DNA of 64,000 nt from Brachycybe producta (taxonomy: Eukaryota > Arthropoda > Diplopoda > Playtdesmida > Andrognathidae), in the NCBI GenBank assembly GCA_036925085.1, contig JAUPFP010000057.1, positions 558,001 to 622,000 of the forward strand, in the 5' to 3' direction. The translations under genes and the position numbers were made by a program. Positions 41,691 through 56,300 of this stretch are shown here, piece by piece. Within the stretch, counting starts at the first letter, position 1. Each line of letters begins with the position of its first letter. The notes under the pieces were generated by a model. It did not search any database. It saw nothing but the letters and a program-made list of their open reading frames with translations, and had not been told where the DNA came from.

Positions 41691-44600
41691 TTCGTTTTTA
41701 ATTAACAAACAAAGAAAAAAAACGTGGTTTTCACAAAATGTAACATAACCAAAAAACCACTTGAGATATTTTGAAACTGATTTTACCAGTGTGTTCAGAA
41801 TCAAAAAATCTATAAGAATCAGTAAGAAATTCAATTGTTAGTTAAAGTAAATCTAACAATAATTAACAAAAAACGATATATTTTGTTTTTAATTAACAAA
41901 CAAAGAAAAAAAACGTGGTTTTCACAAAATGTAACATAACCATAAAACTACTTGAGATATTTTGAAACTGATTTCACCAGTGTGTTCAGAATCAAAGAAT
42001 CTATAAGAATCAGTAAGAAATTCATTTGTTAGTTAAAGTAAACCTAACAATAATTAACAAAAAAACGATACATTTCGTTTTTAATTAACAAACAAAGAAA
42101 AAAACATGGTTTTTACAAAATATAACATAACCAAAAAACTACTTGAGATATTTTGAAACTGATTTCAGCAGTGTGTTCAGAATCAAAAAATCTATAAGAA
42201 TATGTAAGAAATTCATTTTTTGGTTAAAGTAAACCTAACAATAATTAACAAAAAAACGATTTTCTTTTTTAATTAACAAACAAAGAAAAAAACATGGTTT
42301 TTACAAAATGTAACATAACCAAAAAACTACTTGAGATATTTTGAAACTGATTTCAGCAGTGTGTTCAGAATCAAAAAATCTATAAAAATATGTAAGAAAT
42401 TCATTTTTTGTTAAAGTAAACCTAACAATAATTAACAAAAAATGATACATTTCATTTTTAATTAACAAACAAAGAAAAAAACATGGTTTTCACAAAATGT
42501 AACATAACCAAAAAACTACTTGAGATATTTTGAAACTGATTTCAGCAGTGTGTTCAGAATCAAAAAATCTATAAGAATCAGTAAGAAATTCATTTGTTAG
42601 TTAAAGTAAATCTAACAATAATTAACAAAAAACGATACATTTCGTTTTTAATTAACAAACAAAGAAAAAAACATGGTTTTTACAAAATGTAACATAACCA
42701 AAAAACTACTTGAGATATTTTGAAACTGATTTCAGCAGTGTGTTCAGAATCAAAAAATCTATAAAAATATGTAAAAAATTCATTTTTTTGTTAAAGTAAA
42801 CCTAACAATAATTAACAAAAAATGATACATTTCATTTTTAATTAACAAACAAAGAAAAAAACATGGTTTTCACAAAATGTAACATAACCAAAAAACTACT
42901 TGAGATATTTTGAAACTGATTTCAGCAGTGTGTTCAGAATCAAAAAATCTATAAGAATCAGTAAGAAATTCATTTGTTAGTTAAAGTAAATCTAACAATA
43001 ATTAACAAAAAACGATACATTTCGTTTTTAATTAACAAACAAAGAAAAAAACATGGTTTTTACAAAATGTAACATAACCAAAAAACTACTTGAGATATTT
43101 TGAAACTGATTTCAGCAGTGTGTTCAGAATCAAAAAATCTATAAGAATTTGTAAGAAATTCATTTTTTGGTTAAAGTAAACCTAACAATAATTAACAAAA
43201 AAACGATACATTTCGTTTTTAATTAACAAACAAAGAAAAAAACATGGTTTTTACAAAATGTAACATAACCAAAAAACTACTTGAGATATTTTGAAACTGA
43301 TTTCAGCAGTGTGTTCAGAATCAAAAAATCTATAAAAATATGTAAGAAATTCATTTTTTTGTTAAAGTAAACCTAACAATAATTAACAAAAAACGATACA
43401 TTTCATTTTTAATTAACAAACAAAGAAAAAAACATGGTTTTCACGAAATGTAACATAACCAAAAAACTACTTGAGATATTTTGAAACTGATTTCAGCAGT
43501 GTGTTCAGAATCAAAAAATCTATAAGAATCAGTAAGAAATTCATTTGTTAGTTAAAGTAAATCTAACAATAATTAACAAAAAACGATACATTTCGTTTTT
43601 AATTAACAAACAAAGAAAAAAACATGGTTTTTACAAAATGTAACATAACCAAAAAACTACTTGAGATATTTTGAAACTGATTTCAGCAGTGTGTTCAGAA
43701 TCAAAAAATCTACAAGAATATGTAAGAAATTCATTTTTTGGTTAAAGTAAACCTAACAATAATTAACAAAAAAACGATACATTTCGTTTTTAATTAACAA
43801 ACAAAGAAAAAAACATGGTTTTTACAAAATGTAACATAACCAAAAAACTACTTGAGATATTTTGAAACTGATTTCAGCAGTGTGTTCAGAATCAAAAAAT
43901 CTATAAAAATATGTAAGAAATTCATTTTTTTGTTAAAGTAAACCTAACAATAATTAACAAAAAACGATACATTTCGTTTTTAATTAACAAACAAAGAAAA
44001 AAAACGTGGTTTTCACAAAATGTAACATAACCAAAAAACCACTTGAGATATTTGGAAACTGATTTTACCAGTGTGTTCAGAATCAAAAAATCTATAAGAA
44101 TCAGTAAGAAATTCAATTGTTAGTTAAAGTAAATCTAACAATAATTAACAAAAAACGATATATTTTGTTTTTAATTAACAAACAAAGAAAAAAAACGTGG
44201 TTTTCACAAAATGTAACATAACCATAAAACTACTTGAGATATTTTGAAACTGATTTCACCAGTGTGTTCAGAATCAAAGAATCTATAAGAATCAGTAAGA
44301 AATTCATTTGTTAGTTAAAGTAAACCTAACAATAATTAACAAAAAAACGATACATTTCGTTTTTAATTAACAAACAAAGAAAAAAACATGGTTTTTACAA
44401 AATGTAACATAACCAAAAAACTACTTGAGATATTTTGAAACTGATTTCAGCAGTGTGTTCAGAATCAAAAAATCTATAAAAATATGTAAAAAATTCATTT
44501 TTTTGTTAAAGTAAACCTAACAATAATTAACAAAAAACGATACATTTCGTTTTTAATTAACAAACAAAGAAAAAAAACGTGGTTTTCACAAAATGTAACA

Positions 44601-47320
44601 TAACCAAAAAACCACTTGAGATATTTGGAAACTGAATTTACCAGTGTGTTCAGAATCAAAAAATCTATAAGAATCAGTAAGAAATTCAATTGTTAGTTAA
44701 AGTAAATCTAACAATAATTAACAAAAAACGATATATTTTGTTTTTAATTAACAAACAAAGAAAAAAAACGTGGTTTTCACAAAATGTAACATAACCATAA
44801 AACTACTTGAGATATTTTGAAACTGATTTCACCAGTGTGTTCAGAATCAAAGAATTTATAAGAATCAGTTAGAAATTCATTTGTTAGTTAAAGTAAACCT
44901 AACAATAATTAACAAAAAAACGATTTTCTTTTTTATTTAACAAACAAAGAAAAAAACATGGTTTTTACAAAATGTAACATAACCACAAAACTACTTGAGA
45001 TATTTTGAAACTGATTTCAGCAGTGTGTTCAGAATCAAAAAATCTATAAAAATATGTAAGAAATTCATTTTTTTGTTAAAGTAAATCTAACAATAATTAA
45101 CAAAAAACGATACATTTCATTTTTAATTAACAAAGAAAAAAACATGGTTTTCACAAAATGTAACATAACCAAAAAACTACTTGAGATATTTTGAAACTGA
45201 TTTCAGCAGTGTGTTCAGAATCAAAAAATCTATAAGAATATGTAAGAAATTCATTTTTTGGTTAAAGTAAACCTAACAATAATAAACTAAAAAACGATAC
45301 ATTTCGTTTTTAATTAACAAACAAAGAAAAAAACATGGTTTTTACAAAATGTAACATAACCAAAAAACTACTTGAGATATTTTGAAACTGATTTCAGCAG
45401 TGTGTTCAGAATCAAAAAATCTATAAAAATATGTAAGAAATTTATTTTTTGGTTAAAGTAAACCTAACAATAATTAACAAAAAAACGATACATTTCGTTT
45501 TTAATTAACAAACAAAGAAAAAAACATGGTTTTTACAAATTGTAACATAACCAAAAAACTACTTGAGATATTTTGAAACTGATTTCAGCAGTGTGTTCAG
45601 AATCAAAAAATCTATAAAAATATGTAAAAAATTCATTTTTTTGTTAAAGTAAACCTAACAATAATTAACAAAAAATGATACATTTCATTTTTAATTAACA
45701 AACAAAGAAAAAAACATGGTTTTCACAAAATGTAACATAACCAAAAAACTACTTGAGATATTTTGAAACTGATTTCAGCAGTGTGTTCAGAATCAAAAAA
45801 TCTATAAGAATCAGTAAGAAATTCATTTGTTAGTTAAAGTAAATCTAACAATAATTAACAAAAAACGATACATTTCGTTTTTAATTAACAAACAAAGAAA
45901 AAAACATGGTTTTTACAAAATGTAACATAACCAAAAAACTACTTGAGATATTTTGAAACTGATTTCAGCAGTGTGTTCAGAATCAAAAAATCTATAAGAA
46001 TTTGTAAGAAATTCATTTTTTGGTTAAAGTAAACCTAACAATAATTAACAAAAAAACGATACATTTCGTTTTTAATTAACAAACAAAGAAAAAAACATGG
46101 TTTTTACAAAATGTAACATAACCAAAAAACTACTTGAGATATTTTGAAACTGATTTCAGCAGTGTGTTCAGAATCAAAAAATCTATAAAAATATGTAAGA
46201 AATTCATTTTTTTGTTAAAGTAAACCTAACAATAATTAACAAAAAACGATACATTTCGTTTTTAATTAACAAACAAAGAAAAAAAACGTGGTTTTCACAA
46301 AATGTAACATAACCAAAAAACCACTTGAGATATTTTGAAACTGATTTTACCAGTGTGTTCAGAATCAAAAAATCTATAAGAATCAGTAAGAAATTCAATT
46401 GTTAGTTAAAGTAAATCTAACAATAATTAACAAAAAACGATATATTTTGTTTTTAATTAACAAACAAAGAAAAAAAACGTGGTTTTCACAAAATGTAACA
46501 TAACCATAAAACTACTTGAGATATTTTGAAACTGATTTCACCAGTGTGTTCAGAATCAAAGAATCTATAAGAATCAGTAAGAAATTCATTTGTTAGTTAA
46601 AGTAAACCTAACAATAATTAACAAAAAAACGATACATTTCGTTTTTAATTAACAAACAAAGAAAAAAACATGGTTTTTACAAAATATAACATAACCAAAA
46701 AACTACTTGAGATATTTTGAAACTGATTTCAGCAGTGTGTTCAGAATCAAAAAATCTATAAGAATATGTAAGAAATTCATTTTTTGGTTAAAGTAAACCT
46801 AACAATAATTAACAAAAAAACGATTTTCTTTTTTAATTAACAAACAAAGAAAAAAACATGGTTTTTACAAAATGTAACATAACCAAAAAACTACTTGAGA
46901 TATTTTGAAACTGATTTCAGCAGTGTGTTCAGAATCAAAAAATCTATAAAAATATGTAAGAAATTCATTTTTTGTTAAAGTAAACCTAACAATAATTAAC
47001 AAAAAATGATACATTTCATTTTTAATTAACAAACAAAGAAAAAAACATGGTTTTCACAAAATGTAACATAACCAAAAAACTACTTGAGATATTTTGAAAC
47101 TGATTTCAGCAGTGTGTTCAGAATCAAAAAATCTATAAGAATCAGTAAGAAATTCATTTGTTAGTTAAAGTAAATCTAACAATAATTAACAAAAAACGAT
47201 ACATTTCGTTTTTAATTAACAAACAAAGAAAAAAACATGGTTTTTACAAAATGTAACATAACCAAAAAACTACTTGAGATATTTTGAAACTGATTTCAGC
47301 AGTGTGTTCAGAATCAAAAA
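39560..47320 (+). repeat. Tandem 24-monomer duplication, unit ~4564 bp
   Basis: About 39560-44123 is followed by a copy at 44124-47320 with offset 4564 bp. Markers: CAGTTAGAAA at 40302 and 44866, AAGAAATTTA at 40871 and 45435, and the shortened CATTTTTTGTTAAAG near 42402 and 46966. One substitution separates the two near 40365 and 44930 (TTTAATTAAC against TTTATTTAAC). The unit itself contains the second half of the 2281-bp duplication, so this is duplication within duplication. Confidence 0.7.
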
Positions 47321-50300
47321 ATCTATAAGAATTTGTAAGAAATTCATTTTTTGGTTAAAGTAAACCTAACAATAATTAACAAAAAAACGATACATTTCGT
47401 TTTTAATTAACAAACAAAGAAAAAAACATGGTTTTTACAAAATGTAACATAACCAAAAAACTACTTGAGATATTTTGAAACTGATTTCAGCAGTGTGTTC
47501 AGAATCAAAAAATCTATAAAAATATGTAAGAAATTCATTTTTTTGTTAAAGTAAACCTAACAATAATTAACAAAAAACGATACATTTCGTTTTTAATTAA
47601 CAAACAAAGAAAAAAAACGTGGTTTTCACAAAATGTAACATAACCAAAAAACCACTTGAGATATTTGGAAACTGATTTTACCAGTGTGTTCAGAATCAAA
47701 AAATCTATAAGAATCAGTAAGAAATTCAATTGTTAGTTAAAGTAAATCTAACAATAATTAACAAAAAACGATATATTTTGTTTTTAATTAACAAACAAAG
47801 AAAAAAAACGTGGTTTTCACAAAATGTAACATAACCATAAAACTACTTGAGATATTTTGAAACTGATTTCACCAGTGTGTTCAGAATCAAAGAATCTATA
47901 AGAATCAGTAAGAAATTAATTTGTTAGTTAAAGTAAACCTAACAATAAATAACAAAAAAACGATACATTTCGTTTTTAATTAACAAACAAAGGAAAAAAA
48001 CATGGTTTTTACAAAATATAACATAACCAAAAAACTACTTGAGATATTTTGAAACTGATTTCAGCAGTGTGTTCAGAATCAAAAAATCTATAAGAATATG
48101 TAAGAAATTCATTTTTTGGTTAAAGTAAACCTAACAATAATTAACAAAAAAACGATTTTCTTTTTTAATTAACAAACAAAGAAAAAAACATGGTTTTTAC
48201 AAAATGTAACATAACCAAAAAACTACTTGAGATATTTTGAAACTGATTTCAGCAGTGTGTTCAGAATCAAAAAATCTATAAAAATATGTAAGAAATTCAT
48301 TTTTTTGTTAAAGTAAACCTAACAATAATTAACAAAAAATGATACATTTCATTTTTAATTAACAAACAAAGAAAAAAACATGGTTTTCACAAAATGTAAC
48401 ATAACCAAAAAACTACTTGAGATATTTTGAAACTGATTTCAGCAGTGTGTTCAGAATCAAAAAATCTATAAGAATCAGTAAGAAATTCATTTGTTAGTTA
48501 AAGTAAATCTAACAATAATTAACAAAAAACGATACATTTCATTTTTAATTAACAAACAAAGAAAAAAACATGGTTTTTACAAAATGTAACATAACCAAAA
48601 AACTACTTGAGATATTTTGAAACTGATTTCAGCAGTGTGTTCAGAATCAAAAAATCTATAAAAATATGTAAGAAATTCATTTTTTTGTTAAAGTAAACCT
48701 AACAATAATTAACAAAAAACGATACATTTCGTTTTTAATTAACAAACAAAGAAAAAAAAACGTGGTTTTCACAAAATGTAACATAACCAAAAAACCACTC
48801 GAGATATTTGGAAACTGATTTTACCAGTGTGTTCAGAATCAAAGAATCTATAAGAATCAGTAAGAAATTCATTTGTTAGTTAAAGTAAACCTAACAATAA
48901 TTAACAAAAAAACGATACATTTCGTTTTTAATTAACAAACAAAGAAAAAAACATGGTTTTTACAAAATATAACATAACCAAAAAACTACTTGAGATATTT
49001 TGAAACTGATTTCAGCAGTGTGTTCAGAATCAAAAAATCTATAAAAATATGTAAGAAATTCATTTTTTTGTTAAAGTAAACCTAACAATAATTAACAAAA
49101 AACGATACATTTCATTTTTAATTAACAAACAAAGAAAAAAACATGGTTTTCACAAAATGTAACATAACCAAAAAACTACTTGAGATATTTTGAAACTGAT
49201 TTCAGCAGTGTGTTCAGAATCAAAAAATCTATAAGAATCAGTAAGAAATTCATTTGTTAGTTAAAGTAAATCTAACAATAATTAACAAAAAACGATACAT
49301 TTCGTTTTTAATTAACAAACAAAAAAAAAACATGGTTTTTACAAAATGTAACATAACCAAAAAACTACTTGAGATATTTTGAAACTGATTTCAGCAGTGT
49401 GTTCAGAATCAAAAAATCTATAAGAATATGTAAGAAATTCATTTTTTGGTTAAAGTAAACCTAACAATAATTAACAAAAAAACGATACATTTCGTTTTTA
49501 ATTAACAAACAAAGAAAAAAACATGGTTTTTACAAATTGTAACATAACCAAAAAACTACTTGAGATATTTTGAAACTGATTTCAGCAGTGTGTTCAGAAT
49601 CAAAAAATCTATAAAAATATGTAAGAAATTCATTTTTTTGTTAAAGTAAACCTAACAATAATTAACAAAAAATGATACATTTCATTTTTAATTAACAAAC
49701 AAAGAAAAAAACATGGTTTTCACAAAATGTAACATAACCAAAAAACTACTTGAGATATTTTGAAACTGATTTCAGCAGTGTGTTCAGAATCAAAAAATCT
49801 ATAAGAATATGTAAGAAATTCATTTTTTGGTTAAAGTAAACCTAACAATAATTAACAAAAAAACGATACATTTCGTTTTTAATTAACAAACAAAGAAAAA
49901 AACATGGTTTTTACAAAATGTAACATAACCAAAAAACTACTTGAGATATTTTGAAACTGATTTCAGCAGTGTGTTCAGAATCAAAAAATCTATAAAAATA
50001 TGTAAGAAATTCTTTTTTTTGTTAAAGTAAACCTAACAATAATTAACAAAAAACGATACATTTCGTTTTTAATTAACAAACAAAGAAAAAAAACGTGGTT
50101 TTCACAAAATGTAACATAACCAAAAAACCACTTGAGATATTTGGAAACTGATTTTACCAGTGTGTTCAGAATCAAAAAATCTATAAGAATCAGTAAGAAA
50201 TTCAATTGTTAGTTAAAGTAAATCTAACAATAATTAACAAAAAACGATATATTTTGTTTTTAATTAACAAACAAAGAAAAAAAACGTGGTTTTCACAAAA

Positions 50301-53300
50301 TGTAACATAACCATAAAACTACTTGAGATATTTTGAAACTGATTTCACCAGTGTGTTCAGAATCAAAGAATCTATAAGAATCAGTAAGAAATTCATTTGT
50401 TAGTTAAAGTAAACCTAACAATAATTAACAAAAAAACGATACATTTCGTTTTTAATTAACAAACAAAGAAAAAAACATGGTTTTTACAAAATGTAACATA
50501 ACCAAAAAACTACTTGAGATATTTTGAAACTGATTTCAGCAGTGTGTTCAGAATCAAAAAATCTATAAAAATATGTAAGAAATTCATTTTTTGGTTAAAG
50601 TAAACCTAACAATAATTAACAAAAAAACGATACATTTCGTTTTTAATTAACAAACAAAGAAAAAAACATGGTTTTCACAAAATGTAACATAACCAAAAAA
50701 CTACTTGAGATATTTTGAAACTGATTTCAGCAGTGTGTTCAGAATCAAAAAATCTATAAGAATCAGTAAGAAATTCATTTGTTAGTTAAAGTAAATCTAA
50801 CAATAATTAACAAAAAACGATACATTTCGTTTTTAATTAACAAACAAAGAAAAAAACATGGTTTTTACAAAATGTAACATAACCAAAAAACTACTTGAGA
50901 TATTTTGAAACTGATTTCAGCAGTGTGTTCAGAATCAAAAAATCTATAAAAATATGTAAGAAATTCATTTTTTTGTTAAAGTAAACCTAACAATAATTAA
51001 CAAAAAATGATACATTTCATTTTTAATTAACAAACAAAGAAAAAAACATGGTTTTCACAAAATGTAACATAACCAAAAAACTACTTGAGATATTTTGAAA
51101 CTGATTTCAGCAGTGTGTTCAGAATCAAAAAATCTATAAGAATCAGTAAGAAATTCATTTGTTAGTTAAAGTAAATCTAACAATAATTAACAAAAAACGA
51201 TACATTTCGTTTTTAATTAACAATCAAAGAAAAAAACATGGTTTTTACAAAATGTAACATAACCAAAAAACTACTTGAGATATTTTGAAACTGATTTCAG
51301 CAGTGTGTTCAGAATCAAAAAATCTATAAGAATATGTAAGAAATTCATTTTTTGGTTAAAGTAAACCTAACAATAATTAACAAAAAAACGATACATTTCG
51401 TTTTTAATTAACAAACAAAGAAAAAAACATGGTTTTTACAAAATGTAACATAACCAAAAAACTACTTGAGATATTTTGAAACTGATTTCAGCAGTGTGTT
51501 CAGAATCAAAAAATCTATAAAAATATGTAAGAAATTCATTTTTTGGTTAAAGTAAACCTAACAATAGTTAACAAAAAAACGATACATTTCGTTTTTAATT
51601 AACAAACAAAGAAAAAAACATGGTTTTTACAAATTGTAACATAACCAAAAAACTACTTGAGATATTTTGAAACTGATTTCAGCAGTTTGTTCAGAATCAA
51701 AAAATCTATAAAAATATGTAAGAAATTCAATTGTTAGTTAAAGTAAATCTAACAATAATTAACAAAAAACGATATATTTTGTTTTTAATTAACAAACAAA
51801 GAAAAAAAACGTGGTTTTCACAAAATGTAACATAACCATAAAACTACTTGAGATATTTTGAAACTGATTTCACCAGTGTGTTCAGAATCAAAGAATCTAT
51901 AAGAATCAGTAAGAAATTCATTTGTTAGTTAAAGTAAACCTAACAATAATTAACAAAAAAACGATACATTTCGTTTTTAATTAACAAACAAAGAAAAAAA
52001 CATGGTTTTTACAAAATATAACATAACCAAAAAACTACTTGAGATATTTTGAAACTGATTTCAGCAGTGTGTTCAGAATCAAAAAATCTATAAGAATATG
52101 TAAGAAATTCATTTTTTGGTTAAAGTAAACCTAACAATAATTAACAAAAAAACGATTTTCTTTTTTAATTAACAAACAAAGAAAAAAACATGGTTTTTAC
52201 AAAATGTAACATAACCAAAAAACTACTTGAGATATTTTGAAACTGATTTCAGCAGTGTGTTCAGAATCAAAAAATCTATAAAAATATGTAAGAAATTCAT
52301 TTTTTGTTAAAGTAAACCTAACAATAATTAACAAAAAATGATACATTTCATTTTTAATTAACAAACAAAGAAAAAAACATGGTTTTCACAAAATGTAACA
52401 TAACCAAAAAACTACTTGAGATATTTTGAAACTGATTTCAGCAGTGTGTTCAGAATCAAAAAATCTATAAGAATCAGTAAGAAATTCATTTGTTAGTTAA
52501 AGTAAATCTAACAATAATTAACAAAAAACGATACATTTCGTTTTTAATTAACAAACAAAGAAAAAAACATGGTTTTTACAAAATGTAACATAACCAAAAA
52601 ACTACTTGAGATATTTTGAAACTGATTTCAGCAGTGTGTTCAGAATCAAAAAATCTATAAGAATTTGTAAGAAATTCATTTTTTGGTTAAAGTAAACCTA
52701 ACAATAATTAACAAAAAAACGATACATTTCGTTTTTAATTAACAAACAAAGAAAAAAACATGGTTTTTACAAAATGTAACATAACCAAAAAACTACTTGA
52801 GATATTTTGAAACTGATTTCAGCAGTGTGTTCAGAATCAAAAAATCTATAAAAATATGTAAGAAATTCATTTTTTTGTTAAAGTAAACCTAACAATAATT
52901 AACAAAAAACGATACATTTCGTTTTTAATTAACAAACAAAGAAAAAAAACGTGGTTTTCACAAAATGTAACATAACCAAAAAACCACTTGAGATATTTGG
53001 AAACTGATTTTACCAGTGTGTTCAGAATCAAAAAATCTATAAGAATCAGTAAGAAATTCAATTGTTAGTTAAAGTAAATCTAACAATAATTAACAAAAAA
53101 CGATATATTTTGTTTTTAATTAACAAACAAAGAAAAAAAACGTGGTTTTCACAAAATGTAACATAACCATAAAACTACTTGAGATATTTTGAAACTGATT
53201 TCACCAGTGTGTTCAGAATCAAAGAATCTATAAGAATCAGTAAGAAATTAATTTGTTAGTTAAAGTAAACCTAACAATAAATAACAAAAAAACGATACAT

Positions 53301-56300
53301 TTCGTTTTTAATTAACAAACAAAGGAAAAAAACATGGTTTTTACAAAATATAACATAACCAAAAAACTACTTGAGATATTTTGAAACTGATTTCAGCAGT
53401 GTGTTCAGAATCAAAAAATCTATAAGAATATGTAAGAAATTCATTTTTTGGTTAAAGTAAACCTAACAATAATTAACAAAAAAACGATTTTCTTTTTTAA
53501 TTAACAAACAAAGAAAAAAACATGGTTTTTACAAAATGTAACATAACCAAAAAACTACTTGAGATATTTTGAAACTGATTTCAGCAGTGTGTTCAGAATC
53601 AAAAAATCTATAAAAATATGTAAGAAATTCATTTTTTTGTTAAAGTAAACCTAACAATAATTAACAAAAAATGATACATTTCATTTTTAATTAACAAACA
53701 AAGAAAAAAACATGGTTTTCACAAAATGTAACATAACCAAAAAACTACTTGAGATATTTTGAAACTGATTTCAGCAGTGTGTTCAGAATCAAAAAATCTA
53801 TAAGAATCAGTAAGAAATTCATTTGTTAGTTAAAGTAAATCTAACAATAATTAACAAAAAACGATACATTTCGTTTTTAATTAACAAACAAAGAAAAAAA
53901 CATGGTTTTTACAAAATGTAACATAACCAAAAAACTACTTGAGATATTTTGAAACTGATTTCAGCAGTGTGTTCAGAATCAAAAAATCTATAAAAATATG
54001 TAAGAAATTCATTTTTTTGTTAAAGTAAACCTAACAATAATTAACAAAAAACGATACATTTCGTTTTTAATTAACAAACAAAGAAAAAAAACGTGGTTTT
54101 CACAAAATGTAACATAACCAAAAAACCACTCGAGATATTTGGAAACTGATTTTACCAGTGTGTTCAGAATCAAAGAATCTATAAGAATCAGTAAGAAATT
54201 CATTTGTTAGTTAAAGTAAACCTAACAATAATTAACAAAAAAACGATACATTTCGTTTTTAATTAACAAACAAAGAAAAAAACATGGTTTTTACAAAATA
54301 TAACATAACCAAAAAACTACTTGAGATATTTTGAAACTGATTTCAGCAGTGTGTTCAGAATCAAAAAATCTATAAAAATATGTAAGAAATTCATTTTTTT
54401 GTTAAAGTAAACCTAACAATAATTAACAAAAAACGATACATTTCATTTTTAATTAACAAACAAAGAAAAAAACATGGTTTTCACAAAATGTAACATAACC
54501 AAAAAACTACTTGAGATATTTTGAAACTGATTTCAGCAGTGTGTTCAGAATCAAAAAATCTATAAGAATCAGTAAGAAATTCATTTGTTAGTTAAAGTAA
54601 ATCTAACAATAATTAACAAAAAACGATACATTTCGTTTTTAATTAACAAACAAAGAAAAAAACATGGTTTTTACAAAATGTAACATAACCAAAAAACTAC
54701 TTGAGATATTTTGAAACTGATTTCAGCAGTGTGTTCAGAATCAAAAAATCTATAAGAATATTAAGAAATTCATTTTTTGGTTAAAGTAAACCTAACAATA
54801 ATTAACAAAAAAACGATTTTCTTTTTTAATTAACAAACAAAGAAAAAAACATGGTTTTTACAAAATGTAACATAACCAAAAAACTACTTGAGATATTTTG
54901 AAACTGATTTCAGCAGTGTGTTCAGAATCAAAAAATCTATAAAAATTTGTAAGAAATTCATTTTTTTGTTAAAGTAAACCTAACAATAATTAACAAAAAA
55001 CGATACATTTCATTTTTAATTAACAAACAAAGAAAAAAACATGGTTTTCACAAAATGTAACATAACCAAAAAACTACTTGAGATATTTTGAAACTGATTT
55101 TAGCAGTGTGTTCAGAATCAAAAAAACTATAAGAATCAGTAAGAAATTCATTTGTTAGTTAAAGTAAATCTAACAATAATTAACAAAAAACGATACATTT
55201 CGTTTTTAATTAACAAACAAAAAAAAAACATGGTTTTTACAAAATGTAACATAACCAAAAAACTACTTGAGATATTTTGAAACTGATTTCAGCAGTGTGT
55301 TCAGAATCAAAAAATCTATAAGAATATGTAAGAAATTCATTTTTTGGTTAAAGTAAACCTAACAATAATTAACAAAAAAACGATACATTTCGTTTTTAAT
55401 TAACAAACAAAGAAAAAAACATGGTTTTTACAAATTGTAACATAACCAAAAAACTACTTGAGATATTTTGAAACTGATTTCAGCAGTGTGTTCAGAATCA
55501 AAAAATCTATAAAAATATGTAAGAAATTCATTTTTTTGTTAAAGTAAACCTAACAATAATTAACAAAAAATGATACATTTCATTTTTAATTAACAAACAA
55601 AGAAAAAAACATGGTTTTCACAAAATGTAACATAACCAAAAAACTACTTGAGATATTTTGAAACTGATTTCAGCAGTGTGTTCAGAATCAAAAAATCTAT
55701 AAGAATATGTAAGAAATTCATTTTTTGGTTAAAGTAAACCTAACAATAATTAACAAAAAAACGATACATTTCGTTTTTAATTAACAAACAAAGAAAAAAA
55801 CATGGTTTTTACAAAATGTAACATAACCAAAAAACTACTTGAGATATTTTGAAACTGATTTCAGCAGTGTGTTCAGAATCAAAAAATCTATAAAAATATG
55901 TAAGAAATTCTTTTTTTTGTTAAAGTAAACCTAACAATAATTAACAAAAAACGATACATTTCGTTTTTAATTAACAAACAAAGAAAAAAAACGTGGTTTT
56001 CACAAAATGTAACATAACCAAAAAACCACTTGAGATATTTGGAAACTGATTTTACCAGTGTGTTCAGAATCAAAAAATCTATAAGAATCAGTAAGAAATT
56101 CAATTGTTAGTTAAAGTAAATCTAACAATAATTAACAAAAAACGATATATTTTGTTTTTAATTAACAAACAAAGAAAAAAAACGTGGTTTTCACAAAATG
56201 TAACATAACCATAAAACTACTTGAGATATTTTGAAACTGATTTCACCAGTGTGTTCAGAATCAAAGAATCTATAAGAATCAGTAAGAAATTCATTTGTTA

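Noticed and set aside
790..56103. 29 near-identical minus-strand frames of 64-71 codons (MNFLLILIDFLIL...)
   Set aside because: They lie at the same place in one monomer type of the satellite, the 190-bp period is not a multiple of three, and the frame is closed in the other monomers. They are by-products of low-complexity AT-rich repeats, without promoter context or protein homology I recognise.
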